DNA of 64,000 bases. Source: Flavobacterium psychrotrophum. GTDB lineage: Bacteria; Bacteroidota; Bacteroidia; Flavobacteriales; Flavobacteriaceae. The notes below the pieces were generated by a model. The model saw only the letters and a program-made list of their open reading frames with translations, searched no databases and was not told the DNA's origin. Where the stretch lies: contig NZ_CP031557.1 of the NCBI RefSeq assembly GCF_003403075.1, positions 868,001 to 932,000 of the forward strand. The letters run 5' to 3'. Shown here in pieces: positions 26,466 to 35,004 of the stretch; the first letter of the stretch is position 1; each line of letters opens with the position of its first letter. Position numbers and translations under genes: made by a program.

Positions 26466-27325
26466 CTAATTTCCACTCCAAATATTGTTTAAGTAATCCG
26501 AAACATAACTTGCACCGCCTTGGATTAGTTTAGTAACTCCTACTGCTGCATTATATAAGTTTACGCTTCCACTAACTTTCCCACTTACTCCTGCAGGTGT
26601 CGGAACTTTTAAAGCTAGGCCTATAGTTGAAGAATTTGAGAAGCTCACTTCTGCATTTTTTCCTGCTTTAACTCCCCCGTTCTTTCCACTCCCGACGTTT
26701 TCACATCGACTTTACCGCTTTTACTTAGTGTAGTTTTAGCAGAATCAAGAGTAAATCCTATATCTGCGTTTGCACCACCCCATCCTGCTCCGACACTAGC
26801 ACCTGGACCTTTAACTTCAACTTCTAGAGCATTCTCCTTGGTTGTTTGGCCCGTTACTTCGAATAAAGTGACCTCAGCATTGCCCTTAAGCGGACCAATT
26901 TGTACATCAACCCCACCAGTTTCACCCACTGAGAGACCAGCGTCATAATCAAAAACATCAACTAACAAACTTTTCGCCTCATTAAATAAGTTCTCTGTTT
27001 TCGCTGATGGGGTGAAATTTTGCATTGTTTCTCCTAAACGTCTTGCTTCTTTTGGTGGTCTAGTACCTCCAAAAGGATTTCTTGGGCAAGTTAGACAGTC
27101 TCCATTAGAATCCTCCGCCTGCATTCCATCAGGGTCAATGAAATACACAGGATTATTAAGAGCATAAGTATACGGGCTAAATCTCCTTGATGTCTCCGCC
27201 AGTGGGTCAATGTTCATCCACCTACCTACAGCAGGGTCATAATTCCTTGCCCCATAGTCGTACATGTTAAGTCCCAACTCGTCTTGCAGCTCTTTTCTGT
27301 TGTACTTATAGTTATTATAAATAAG
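26466..27325 (-). pseudogene. Orphan RHS-core tip with variable C-terminal domain, frameshifted
   Basis: The open frame begins after a TAG at 27326-27328 with [20 protein letters not shown], then [20 protein letters not shown] and [18 protein letters not shown], the hallmark end of an RHS repeat-associated core. No ATG precedes the core and the large upstream RHS body is absent. The variable domain after DPDGM is Gly/Val-rich ([20 protein letters not shown]). The frame ends at 26645, but the next frame continues sensibly ([20 protein letters not shown] to YVSDYLNNIWSGN, stop 26466). One extra base in the A4 run (T at 26698-26701) would join both into 286 residues. Such orphan tips are known as displaced polymorphic-toxin cassettes; toxicity of this domain is unknown. 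Confidence 0.75.
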
Positions 27326-27332
27326 CTATAAA

Positions 27333-27359
27333 AAAACCGGCAGCTAAGCTACCGGTTTT
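27333..27359 (-). terminator. Terminator after the DUF349 gene
   Basis: On the minus strand AAAACCGG pairs with CCGGTTTT, extended by an inner AGC/GCT stem, and the T-run continues. It lies just before the point where the RHS homology begins (27325). Confidence 0.75.
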
Positions 27360-27368
27360 CTATATCAA

Positions 27369-29489
27369 TTATTCTGCTGTTCCTTCTTCCTCCTGCGGTT
27401 TAGGCTTTTGGTTTAGGGTACGTATTTGTTTCAGTTTATCTTTCCAGGTTTTAAGCTCCTCTTTGTGGCGGTCAATGCTTTTATACACTTCCTTAACAAA
27501 AGGGTTATCGGCCTTAGCGTTGCTTATAAACTGTATGTTATTTTCAAGCTGGAATATCTCTGCCTGTACCTCGTCTATCTTGCGCATAATAAATACCTGC
27601 TCATTTTCGAGCTTACGGGTATCATCACTGCCAGAAAGCTGCTCCAGCCTGTTACTGAATTTAACCATTTCGGTTTCTTTCTTACTAAGGCTTAGCTTAT
27701 CAAAAAGGGCATCCAGTATTTTGTTGAACTTGCCTTCTATATGCCTACGTGCCTGCGGTACACGGCCAAAGGTTTTCCAGTTCTCAATGTGCTTTTTAAT
27801 GGCATCAAGATCTTCTTTGTGGTTACCGGTAAGTTCAAAATCCTTTAGGCTTTCAAGGTAGTCTTTTTTCTTTTCAAAAGCTTCCAGTTCTTCGCCGTTA
27901 GCTTCGTTACGGTGGGCGTGCAGCCTGTCAAAATAATGGTTGCAAGCCGCCTTAAAGTCTTTCCACACTACATCACTGTATTTGCGGGGTACATGGCCTA
28001 TGGTTTTCCACTCGTCCTGTATCTGTTTCATTACAGCTGTAGTGCCTGCAAAATCGTCGCTCTCTTTAAGGGTATTGGCTTTTTCTACCAGTGCAAGTTT
28101 GCGGTTAAGGTTTGTTTGCTGGTCTTTTTTAATGTCTTTATAGAATGAATTCTTAACAGCATTAAAGTTTCTTACAGCATCTTTAAACGCCGCCCATGTA
28201 GACTCATTAACCTCCTGTGGTACTTTACCAGTTTTAAAAAATTCATCCCTAAGAGCCTCAATACGGTCTATCTGTCCCTGCCACGCACTATGTACAGCAA
28301 TTTTTTCGCTGGCAATGGCGTTAATTCGGGCTATGATATCTTGTTTGGCCTCAAGGTTTTCTACCTCACCTTCACGCAGTCTTGCATAAAGAGCCTCACG
28401 CTTATCGTGCAGTTGACGTGTAAGTTCGCTAAAGCGATTCCATATTTCTTCACGGTAATCACGGCTTACAGGGCCTATTTCTTCTTTCCAAATTTTGTGC
28501 AGCGCCTGCAATTCGCGGAATGCTTTGTTTACATCTGTATCTTCAGCCAGTTCTTCAACGCGTGCTATTATTTTAAGCTTCTGCTCCAGGTTGTGTTTAA
28601 AGTCCAGGTCGCGTGCCTCACGGTCAAGGTGCAAGTGGTCATAAAAACGCTCTATATGAAAGTGGAAGTTGTTAAATACGTGGTTGTACTTATCTCTTGG
28701 TATAGGGCCGGCATTCTTCCAGCGTTCGCGCAATTCATTAACCTGCTTGATAGAGTCTTTAACGGTACTACCTGCATCGGCCAGCGCCTTAAGCTCTTCT
28801 ATAATGGCAAGCCTTTTATCAAGGTTGCCTTTCTGGTCGTTTTGTTGTTTTTTAAAATGGCTGTTCTTTTTATCCCTGTACTGGTAGTAAAGGCCATCAA
28901 ACGTACCCTTAAGCGGAAGGTTATATTCAAAATCTGTAGTATCGCCATTGTTATCGTTGGCATACTCATCTTTTTTATCCTCTATAAAATGATTGTACTT
29001 AGAATAAAATTCCCTGCGAACCTCTTCTACACGGTTTTTAACCGACATTACCTTTTCGGCATCAGCCAATTTGCCAAGTTCCTCAGTTAGCTGCTCCATA
29101 GATAGTGCGCTGTAATCAGGCACTTCTTCGGCATGGTCTTCGTCGTGGTGCTCTTCATCATGGCTTTCTGTAGCAGCATCCTCGGTTGCAGTAGTTTCTT
29201 CAGTCTGAGCTGCATCTTCGGGAGTTACCTCGCTGGCAGTTTCAGCAGCAATAACTTCCGGTTCAGCCTCAGCAACTTCTTCTTCTACTCGTCCGGTAAG
29301 TGCTTCCGGAGCAAAAGGTAACTGGCCTTCTGTTTCATGAAGGACTTTAAGATCTTCGCTGTCTTCAGGTAAATCGCTGTTATCGGTTACTTTATCACCT
29401 GGCAAATAGCCGTTTTCAAAAGTATCTCCTGCGCCTGTAATTTCATTTCCGTCTGCGTTATGCAGGTTATCATTCTTTTCGTCTAACAT
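27369..29489 (-). CDS. DUF349 domain protein
   Basis: A 706-residue cytoplasmic protein with an acidic, low-complexity N-terminus (about 1-130, rich in Glu, Ala and Thr, with a His/Asp/Glu cluster at HDEEHHDEDHAEE). The remainder is helical and built from repeated DUF349 units of roughly 70 residues, recognisable by WKxxGPIPRDKYNHVFNNFH, WKEEIGPVSRDYREEIWNRF, WKTIGHVPRKYSDVVWKDF and WKTFGRVPQARRHIEGKF. The C-terminal 80 residues form a coiled coil. DUF349 proteins are widespread in Bacteroidota; their function is poorly defined. It is monocistronic, with a terminator at 27333-27359. Confidence 0.92.
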   Translation of the reverse strand: MLDEKNDNLHNADGNEITGAGDTFENGYLPGDKVTDNSDLPEDSEDLKVLHETEGQLPFAPEALTGRVEEEVAEAEPEVIAAETASEVTPEDAAQTEETTATEDAATESHDEEHHDEDHAEEVPDYSALSMEQLTEELGKLADAEKVMSVKNRVEEVRREFYSKYNHFIEDKKDEYANDNNGDTTDFEYNLPLKGTFDGLYYQYRDKKNSHFKKQQNDQKGNLDKRLAIIEELKALADAGSTVKDSIKQVNELRERWKNAGPIPRDKYNHVFNNFHFHIERFYDHLHLDREARDLDFKHNLEQKLKIIARVEELAEDTDVNKAFRELQALHKIWKEEIGPVSRDYREEIWNRFSELTRQLHDKREALYARLREGEVENLEAKQDIIARINAIASEKIAVHSAWQGQIDRIEALRDEFFKTGKVPQEVNESTWAAFKDAVRNFNAVKNSFYKDIKKDQQTNLNRKLALVEKANTLKESDDFAGTTAVMKQIQDEWKTIGHVPRKYSDVVWKDFKAACNHYFDRLHAHRNEANGEELEAFEKKKDYLESLKDFELTGNHKEDLDAIKKHIENWKTFGRVPQARRHIEGKFNKILDALFDKLSLSKKETEMVKFSNRLEQLSGSDDTRKLENEQVFIMRKIDEVQAEIFQLENNIQFISNAKADNPFVKEVYKSIDRHKEELKTWKDKLKQIRTLNQKPKPQEEEGTAE

Positions 29490-29627
29490 TTTATAATGCT
29501 TATGGGGTTAACTGCTTTATTGCCGAAAGATAATAAAGACTGTTTAATATTCAAAGAAAAACATCAGATTATGATATTTTTCTTAAAAAAATGTATTCGT
29601 TACTATTATATCTATTAAATAGCTAAA

Positions 29628-30368
29628 TTATTTGTTCCAAATTTTCCATGCGCGCTCTGCCTGGTATACCAGCATCTTATAACCGTTAATAGTTTTAGCA
29701 CCGTTTTCTTTGGCTTCGCGCAAAAAACGGGTTTCTTCAGGATTATAAACCAGGTCGTAAGCAATATGTTTTTTAGTAAAAAGCTTATAGTTTAATGGTG
29801 GGCATTCGTCTACTTTAGGGAAAGTACCTACCGGGCTGGTGTTGATAATGATATGGTACTCTTTAAAGATATCTTTATCAAGATCTGCATAGCCATAAAT
29901 TTCGTCATTACCGTTACGCGATACAAAATCATACTCAATTTTCATTTTGCGTAAAGCAAAGGCTACGGCTTTAGCTGCACCACCCGTACCCAGTATAAGA
30001 GCCTTTTTATGATGCTCTTTTATGAGTGGCTTAAGTGATTTTTTAAACCCAAAATAATCGGTATTATACCCCTTAAGTTTGCCATTTTTAGAAACCTTAA
30101 CGGTATTAACGGCACCTATTGTTTTTGCATTTTTAGACAGTTTATCTAATAGGGGCAGTACTTCCTCCTTATACGGAATGGTAACGTTAAGGCCTTTAAG
30201 GTGCTTGGTGTTTTTAATGATATACGGCAATTCATCAATTTCGTCGATGTCAAAATTGCGGTAGGTATACTCTTTTAATCCTGCCTTTTCAAACTTCTTT
30301 TTAAAATAACCTGCCGAAAAGGAGTAGCTTATATTGCGGCCCACAAGGCCAAATGTTTTGGGTTTCAA
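29628..30368 (-). CDS. aroE: Shikimate dehydrogenase (TTG start)
   Basis: A 246-residue AroE. Substrate-binding and catalytic residues are in NVTIPYKEEVLP (catalytic Lys67) and GYNTDYFGF (Asp104). The NADP-binding loop is LGTGGAAKAVAFAL, followed by FVSRNG. It reduces 3-dehydroshikimate to shikimate in the cytoplasm. The start codon appears to be TTG at 30368: the family N-terminus (KTFGLVGRNISYSF) begins right there and a stop lies shortly upstream with no ATG between. The TonB-C-like gene ends 24 bases upstream, so they may be co-transcribed. Confidence 0.95.
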   Translation of the reverse strand: MKPKTFGLVGRNISYSFSAGYFKKKFEKAGLKEYTYRNFDIDEIDELPYIIKNTKHLKGLNVTIPYKEEVLPLLDKLSKNAKTIGAVNTVKVSKNGKLKGYNTDYFGFKKSLKPLIKEHHKKALILGTGGAAKAVAFALRKMKIEYDFVSRNGNDEIYGYADLDKDIFKEYHIIINTSPVGTFPKVDECPPLNYKLFTKKHIAYDLVYNPEETRFLREAKENGAKTINGYKMLVYQAERAWKIWNK

Positions 30369-30392
30369 AATAGTATGTTTACTTGTGTGTTG

Positions 30393-30833
30393 CTAATTTT
30401 TAAACGTGTAGGGTAAGGCATACCGCATTCGTACCTTAGCGCCTTCGCTATTTGTAGCCACTATCCATTTTGGAGACTTAGAAATAGCATTGATTACTGC
30501 GGCACTTAATCCCTTATATGGCTCAGGTGCCACAATTATATCACTCAGGTTTCCGTCTTTTTCTATGATGAAAGAAACATACACCCTGGTTTTTTTGTCT
30601 TTAGGAAGTTGAAGTTTACGGGTGTCAATGTTTTTTGAAAGGAAGTCCATAAAAGCTTTGATACCGTCGGCATATTCTGCAGGAGTTTTTGTTTCCTGAG
30701 GATTGTAAACGGCATTAGGATCACTAAGGTCACGCTTAGGAGGTTCAGGAAAAATAGGTAATACACATCCAATTGAGTCTTTTTGCCCAAAACATGATAT
30801 ACTGATAAAGAATATGACTAATAGGTATTTCAT
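30393..30833 (-). CDS. Secreted TonB-C-terminal-like protein
   Basis: A 146-residue protein with a signal peptide (MKYLLVIFFISISCFGQ), a Pro-rich segment (PIFPEPPKRDL) and a TonB C-terminal-like fold at about 80-146 (RVYVSFIIEKDGNLSDIIV, APEPYKGLSAAVINAISKSP, VRMRYALPYTF). It lacks the long proline spacer and the typical TonB anchor, so it is a stand-alone periplasmic domain rather than a working TonB. Such proteins are common in Flavobacteria and of unknown role. Confidence 0.85.
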   Translation of the reverse strand: MKYLLVIFFISISCFGQKDSIGCVLPIFPEPPKRDLSDPNAVYNPQETKTPAEYADGIKAFMDFLSKNIDTRKLQLPKDKKTRVYVSFIIEKDGNLSDIIVAPEPYKGLSAAVINAISKSPKWIVATNSEGAKVRMRYALPYTFKN

Positions 30834-31061
30834 AATTAAACCTTGCCTTTTGTAGGTACGGTAAATATAAAAATTATTTGTAAAGTTAATGTTTCCTGTA
30901 TTTTGATTTTATGGATATTCAAAATATTTAAGTAATTGCATTGAGATATAAGCATCCAAATCTTTGAATTTGGGTTTTTGGGATAGGGTTACTGTAACAC
31001 GTCAAATTCGCCAAATCTGCCTGATGGGTTTGGGAATTTATCTGTAAAACCGTAGTAAACA

Positions 31062-31092
31062 AATAACGCCATTGAGATTCAATGGCGTTATT
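31062..31092 (-). terminator. Perfect 14-bp hairpin after the secreted nuclease-like gene
   Basis: AATAACGCCATTGA pairs perfectly with TCAATGGCGTTATT around a three-base loop, 45 bases downstream of the stop of the 31138 gene. Read on the minus strand it continues TTTGTTTAC. The rest of the 304-base gap 30834-31137 shows no gene. Confidence 0.7.
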
Positions 31093-31137
31093 CAAATGTT
31101 TTGCATATTATACAGTCAGGAGGTTATCAGGTATAAT

Positions 31138-32805
31138 TTATTGTTTTATAAACCTTCCTGTTTGTTCCCCAATTTTTAAAATATAGATTCCGGCGGGTAA
31201 ACCACTAACGTTAATTGTGTTATTGTTTAGGGCAGGCGTTGCTATTTGCCTTCCTGTTACATCATATATTTCAGATGCTTTAGTATCTGTAAGCGTAGTA
31301 AAATTTATATTTAATATGTCTTTTACAGGATTTGGATACATTACCAGGTTTGCTATATGGTTCTCAGGTATGTTGAGAGCTGAAAACTGAAATGTAGCAC
31401 TTACAGGTAAGTGGTTAGAAGTAGTAGTATAATAGCGGCTAATGGTGCGTGATACTATAACTTCCTGTGCAGCGCTATTGCTTACATAATTATCGGTTAA
31501 TTCGTTAGAAATAATTATGTTTTCTATGATAGGATGCGTTCCAAATCTTGTATCTACATCTGTTATGTTTTTGGTAATGCCGTTGTAATTAGTTACATCA
31601 TCTACAAAGTTTTTATAAGGAGAATCGGTACATTGGCATGCGGCACTTGTAGTTCCTGTCAGGTAATCGTTAAAATCGCCAATAACAATTACATTCTTTG
31701 CATTATAATTTGTGCCGTCTAATATTATTTTAAGTGCTTCAGAGGCACCCTGTCTGCGAGTATAGCTCGATGCGTTATCATCTTCTGCTTTTGCATGAAT
31801 ATTTACTATAGATACCGGAACCGGAGTACCGTTTGCTGTAATAAGATTTAGATTATACAAAGCAGGAAAACGCCCGCCAGACCAATTGTAATTGTACGAA
31901 CCGCTGCCACTGCTAAGTTGAGAAGAACTAACCAGTTGTACTTTATCTTTTTTGTAAATAATACCCTGTCTCTGGGTACATTCTCCGGTGTTAGTGGGTA
32001 CTATGCTTCCTGCCCACACGTCGCTGCCTAATTGAGAAACAAGTGTTGCTATGGTTGGGTTAGTTGTTGTATTTGTTACTTCCTGAATGCAATACAAGTC
32101 AGAGTTCATAGAGCGCATGGCAGCCACTACATTACTTATTTGAAGCGCTTCGTCATCAGGGCCATATTGTGTACAGCCCAGCCATTCGGTATTCCAGTTT
32201 GTAATTTTAAAAGTACTCGTAGGCCCGGGATTGTTGCTTTGTTCTCCTGTAACCTGTACATTTTTAATCTCCCAGGTGGCACTTTGGGTTGCACTGCTCT
32301 TGTAGCGGAAAGCGATACGCGAAGAGGCTGATTTAGCTGCATCAGGTATTGTAAGTGATCCCGAAGAAACATATTGCCAGGCAGTACTAATGTTTTGGTT
32401 TAATCCGCTAAGTGCTATCCACGTAGTTGTTGCCGGATTACCGGTATAATTTGCAGTAGCAAAAACACTGTACCAGCCCTCTGCAACACCGGCATTCATA
32501 ACCGCTGCACTGCCGCGTGTATGGCTAAAGGTAAGTTGCGGATTGTTAGTTTGAGATAGGTTTAAAACAGGGCTGATAAACCAGTCTTCGTTTTCGTAGC
32601 TCTGGCCAGCCGTATAGCCACTGCATACAGCTCCATAAATTGCGCTGAAATTCCAGCCCTGATCGCCGGTAACGCTAACAGGGGTAAAGGTATTAAAGCT
32701 GTCCTGTGTAAGTAGTGTCTCGTTTAGTATTGTGGTTTGAGCACTTGTAGTAAAGCTAAAACCTATATAGACAAGAAATATAATAAGCTGATTTAGTTTT
32801 TGCAT
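31138..32805 (-). CDS. T9SS-secreted endonuclease/exonuclease/phosphatase-fold protein
   Basis: A 555-residue protein starting at ATG 32805 (MQKLNQLIIFLVYIGFSFTT, a signal peptide). A choice-of-anchor-J-like beta-sandwich (about 30-175; ENEDWFISPVLNLS) is followed by an endonuclease/exonuclease/phosphatase domain (about 200-455). The latter shows KITNWNTEWLG, YCIQEVTN (metal-binding Glu), VNIHAKAEDD, VIGDFNDYLTG (active-site Asp/Asn) and HLPVSATF (catalytic His). The last 70 residues are a T9SS type A sorting domain (MYPNPVKDILNI, GIYILKI). It is predicted to be an extracellular nuclease or phosphodiesterase; substrate unknown. The motifs needed for catalysis are intact. Confidence 0.88.
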   Translation of the reverse strand: MQKLNQLIIFLVYIGFSFTTSAQTTILNETLLTQDSFNTFTPVSVTGDQGWNFSAIYGAVCSGYTAGQSYENEDWFISPVLNLSQTNNPQLTFSHTRGSAAVMNAGVAEGWYSVFATANYTGNPATTTWIALSGLNQNISTAWQYVSSGSLTIPDAAKSASSRIAFRYKSSATQSATWEIKNVQVTGEQSNNPGPTSTFKITNWNTEWLGCTQYGPDDEALQISNVVAAMRSMNSDLYCIQEVTNTTTNPTIATLVSQLGSDVWAGSIVPTNTGECTQRQGIIYKKDKVQLVSSSQLSSGSGSYNYNWSGGRFPALYNLNLITANGTPVPVSIVNIHAKAEDDNASSYTRRQGASEALKIILDGTNYNAKNVIVIGDFNDYLTGTTSAACQCTDSPYKNFVDDVTNYNGITKNITDVDTRFGTHPIIENIIISNELTDNYVSNSAAQEVIVSRTISRYYTTTSNHLPVSATFQFSALNIPENHIANLVMYPNPVKDILNINFTTLTDTKASEIYDVTGRQIATPALNNNTINVSGLPAGIYILKIGEQTGRFIKQ

Positions 32806-33012
32806 TGTTTTGTTAAATAACAGATGAATTATATAATTTGTAGCAGATAAATAAAACGTTGGTATGCTAATTTGCAAATAAAAGAAGTTTTTGTTAAAAA
32901 ATGTAACGCCGTTTGTTATGTTTTTTTTAAGACTTTGAATAATCTAAAATGTTGCAGTTATTTCAGTAAAAGGCATTGCTATTTTTTTGTTTTTTTATTC
33001 AGCAATCCCCAC

Positions 33013-33020
33013 TATATTTG
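33013..33020 (+). promoter_or_regulatory. -7 promoter box directly before the TPR regulator start
   Basis: TATATTTG matches TAnnTTTG exactly; a TTG lies 23 bases upstream. It ends only four bases before the ATG at 33025, so transcription would begin at or next to the start codon. Confidence 0.45.
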
Positions 33021-33024
33021 GATT

Positions 33025-34830
33025 ATGAAATGTCGTTGCATTAATTTTTTATATTTAACATTTTTAATATTTTTTGTTTTGTTTTTTGTTTCCTGTAGTA
33101 AGGATAATAAAAAACGGATGACAGATGACGGTAGAGATTCTATAGACTTTGATTCAGTAATTACAATAGATGTAAATGAGGCAAAGAGAATTACCGATGC
33201 CGTTCTAAACGATGCGGAACGAACCAATAATGATTCTGTTTTTCTTAAAGGATATTATTACAGAACACTTCTTGATGTTAATTCGGGCCTGACCGACAGA
33301 GTAATAATAGATAGCAAGCGTGCTCTGGATTACTCTGCCCTGCTACATGAAAATTATTATAAGCATAAGCTATATACCGTTTTAGGTAAATTTTATGTAC
33401 AACAAAACGATTTTACAAAAGCATTAAATTACTACCTGAAAGCAAAAGACTATTTTGAAGCTGAAGCAGATTTAAAAAATCTTGCGGTTTGCTACAATGG
33501 CCTGGGGATACTTTACTTCGAAATGGGCGATTTTCAAAACTGTATTGCAAACTTTAATAAAACGTTTGACATTTATAATAAGACAGGAAACACAAGGGGT
33601 AAGGGAATATTTTATGCCAATATGGGTAATGTTTATAATATTCAAAACGACTATAGTAAAGCTAAAACATATCAGTATAAAGCACTTTCTACTTTCAGCA
33701 GCCTTAAAGATACTGTAAGTACAGTTAGCTGTATGATAAACATAAGTAATATAGACTCTAATCTTAAAAACTTTGATTCGTCTTTTCAAATGCTAAACAA
33801 TGCCCTTAAGCTGGCAGAGCAGATAAACAATGAAAGGCTAAAAGAACGTATCCTGTTTAATATTGCGCTTATTTATGATGGGAAAAAGGATTTTGTAAAT
33901 GCCCGAAAATATCTTGAACAGGATCTTGAACTTTCAAGAAGTATAAATTATGCCAGCGGCGAACTGGATGTAACACAAAAATTGTCTGAAATTGCCAAGA
34001 AAGAAGGCAATTTAAAAGAATATGCAGAGCTTACACAAAGTTTTTATAAACTTAAAGACAGTATTTACGGGTCTGAAGTAAAACAAAAAATAGAAGAGCT
34101 TAAATGGGCAAATGAATTTGAAAAATCCGAACTAGAGAAAAATTTACTGAGGAGTAAATATGAAGTAGAAAAGGAGCGGGGCAATTACCTAACGGTTTCA
34201 ATAGTACTTACTGCCATCGCATCAATACTTGGCCTGGGCTTTATATGGTTACTGTATCGTAATAATAAAAAGAATTTACAGATAAGCAATTTTGAAAACG
34301 ATAAGTTGCATCAAAAGGTAGTGCGCGAGCATATCAACCTGGAGCGTGAGCAGGCAGAAAACGAGATTCTAAAACTTAAGTCGTCTAAACAAGAGGTAGA
34401 GCTCGAATCAAAAAACAGGGAGATAACCTCAATGAGCATTCAGCTTATAGCTAAGAATAAACTGATGTCTGAAATTTCAGATGCTCTTGACAACAGTAAA
34501 AAATCAAAATCTAATATTGAGGCCGATTTAAAATCTATACTTTTTCAAAACCAGAACCAGGAAAAAGACTGGGAACAATTTAAAGAAATTTTTGTAAAAA
34601 TACATCCGCGTTTTTTTGATAAAATAGCTTTAAACTACCCGCAGCTTTCTGCTACCGATATAAGGATATGTGCTTATATAAGAATAAGAATGTCGCCTAA
34701 TGCAGTAGCCGGTTTATTGAATATTTCGCTACAAAGCCTGCATACTTCAAGATATAGAATAAGAAAAAAGTTAAATTTAGAAGCCGATCAAAATCTTGAT
34801 GATTTTATCATAAGTATCGATGATATTTAG
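33025..34830 (+). CDS. TPR membrane-bound transcriptional regulator
   Basis: A 601-residue protein; ATG 33025 gives a hydrophobic N-terminus ending in the lipobox-like FVSCSKDN (Cys24). TPR repeats cover about 80-380 (for example ALNYYLKAKDYFEAEADLKN, AVCYNGLGILYFEMGDF, GIFYANMGNVYNIQNDYSKA). One membrane helix lies at about 388-410, a coiled coil at about 415-500, and a C-terminal LuxR-like helix-turn-helix at about 545-601 (LSATDIRICAYIRI, NAVAGLLNISLQSLHTSRYR). The topology is periplasmic TPRs and cytoplasmic DNA binding, a common Bacteroidota architecture. It may regulate the following adhesin genes; that is inference from position. Confidence 0.88.
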   Translation: MKCRCINFLYLTFLIFFVLFFVSCSKDNKKRMTDDGRDSIDFDSVITIDVNEAKRITDAVLNDAERTNNDSVFLKGYYYRTLLDVNSGLTDRVIIDSKRALDYSALLHENYYKHKLYTVLGKFYVQQNDFTKALNYYLKAKDYFEAEADLKNLAVCYNGLGILYFEMGDFQNCIANFNKTFDIYNKTGNTRGKGIFYANMGNVYNIQNDYSKAKTYQYKALSTFSSLKDTVSTVSCMINISNIDSNLKNFDSSFQMLNNALKLAEQINNERLKERILFNIALIYDGKKDFVNARKYLEQDLELSRSINYASGELDVTQKLSEIAKKEGNLKEYAELTQSFYKLKDSIYGSEVKQKIEELKWANEFEKSELEKNLLRSKYEVEKERGNYLTVSIVLTAIASILGLGFIWLLYRNNKKNLQISNFENDKLHQKVVREHINLEREQAENEILKLKSSKQEVELESKNREITSMSIQLIAKNKLMSEISDALDNSKKSKSNIEADLKSILFQNQNQEKDWEQFKEIFVKIHPRFFDKIALNYPQLSATDIRICAYIRIRMSPNAVAGLLNISLQSLHTSRYRIRKKLNLEADQNLDDFIISIDDI

Positions 34831-35004
34831 CATTGTTCATTAGCTTTAAAATTTATTGTTTTTTAAATAATTGATTATTAGTATTTTGTGAATATTTTTT
34901 TTTATTCTGTACAGTATTTGTCTATGAGTAGAAAAGTGTTGTAATTCATATTAAGTTTATTTTTGGGTTCTATGAACTCTCGAAAATTAACATAAACTTA
35001 AACT

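Noticed and set aside
28290..29090. Long plus-strand open frame of 266 codons
   Set aside because: It is antisense to the DUF349 gene, has a Phe/Val/Leu-rich unnatural composition and no recognisable domain.
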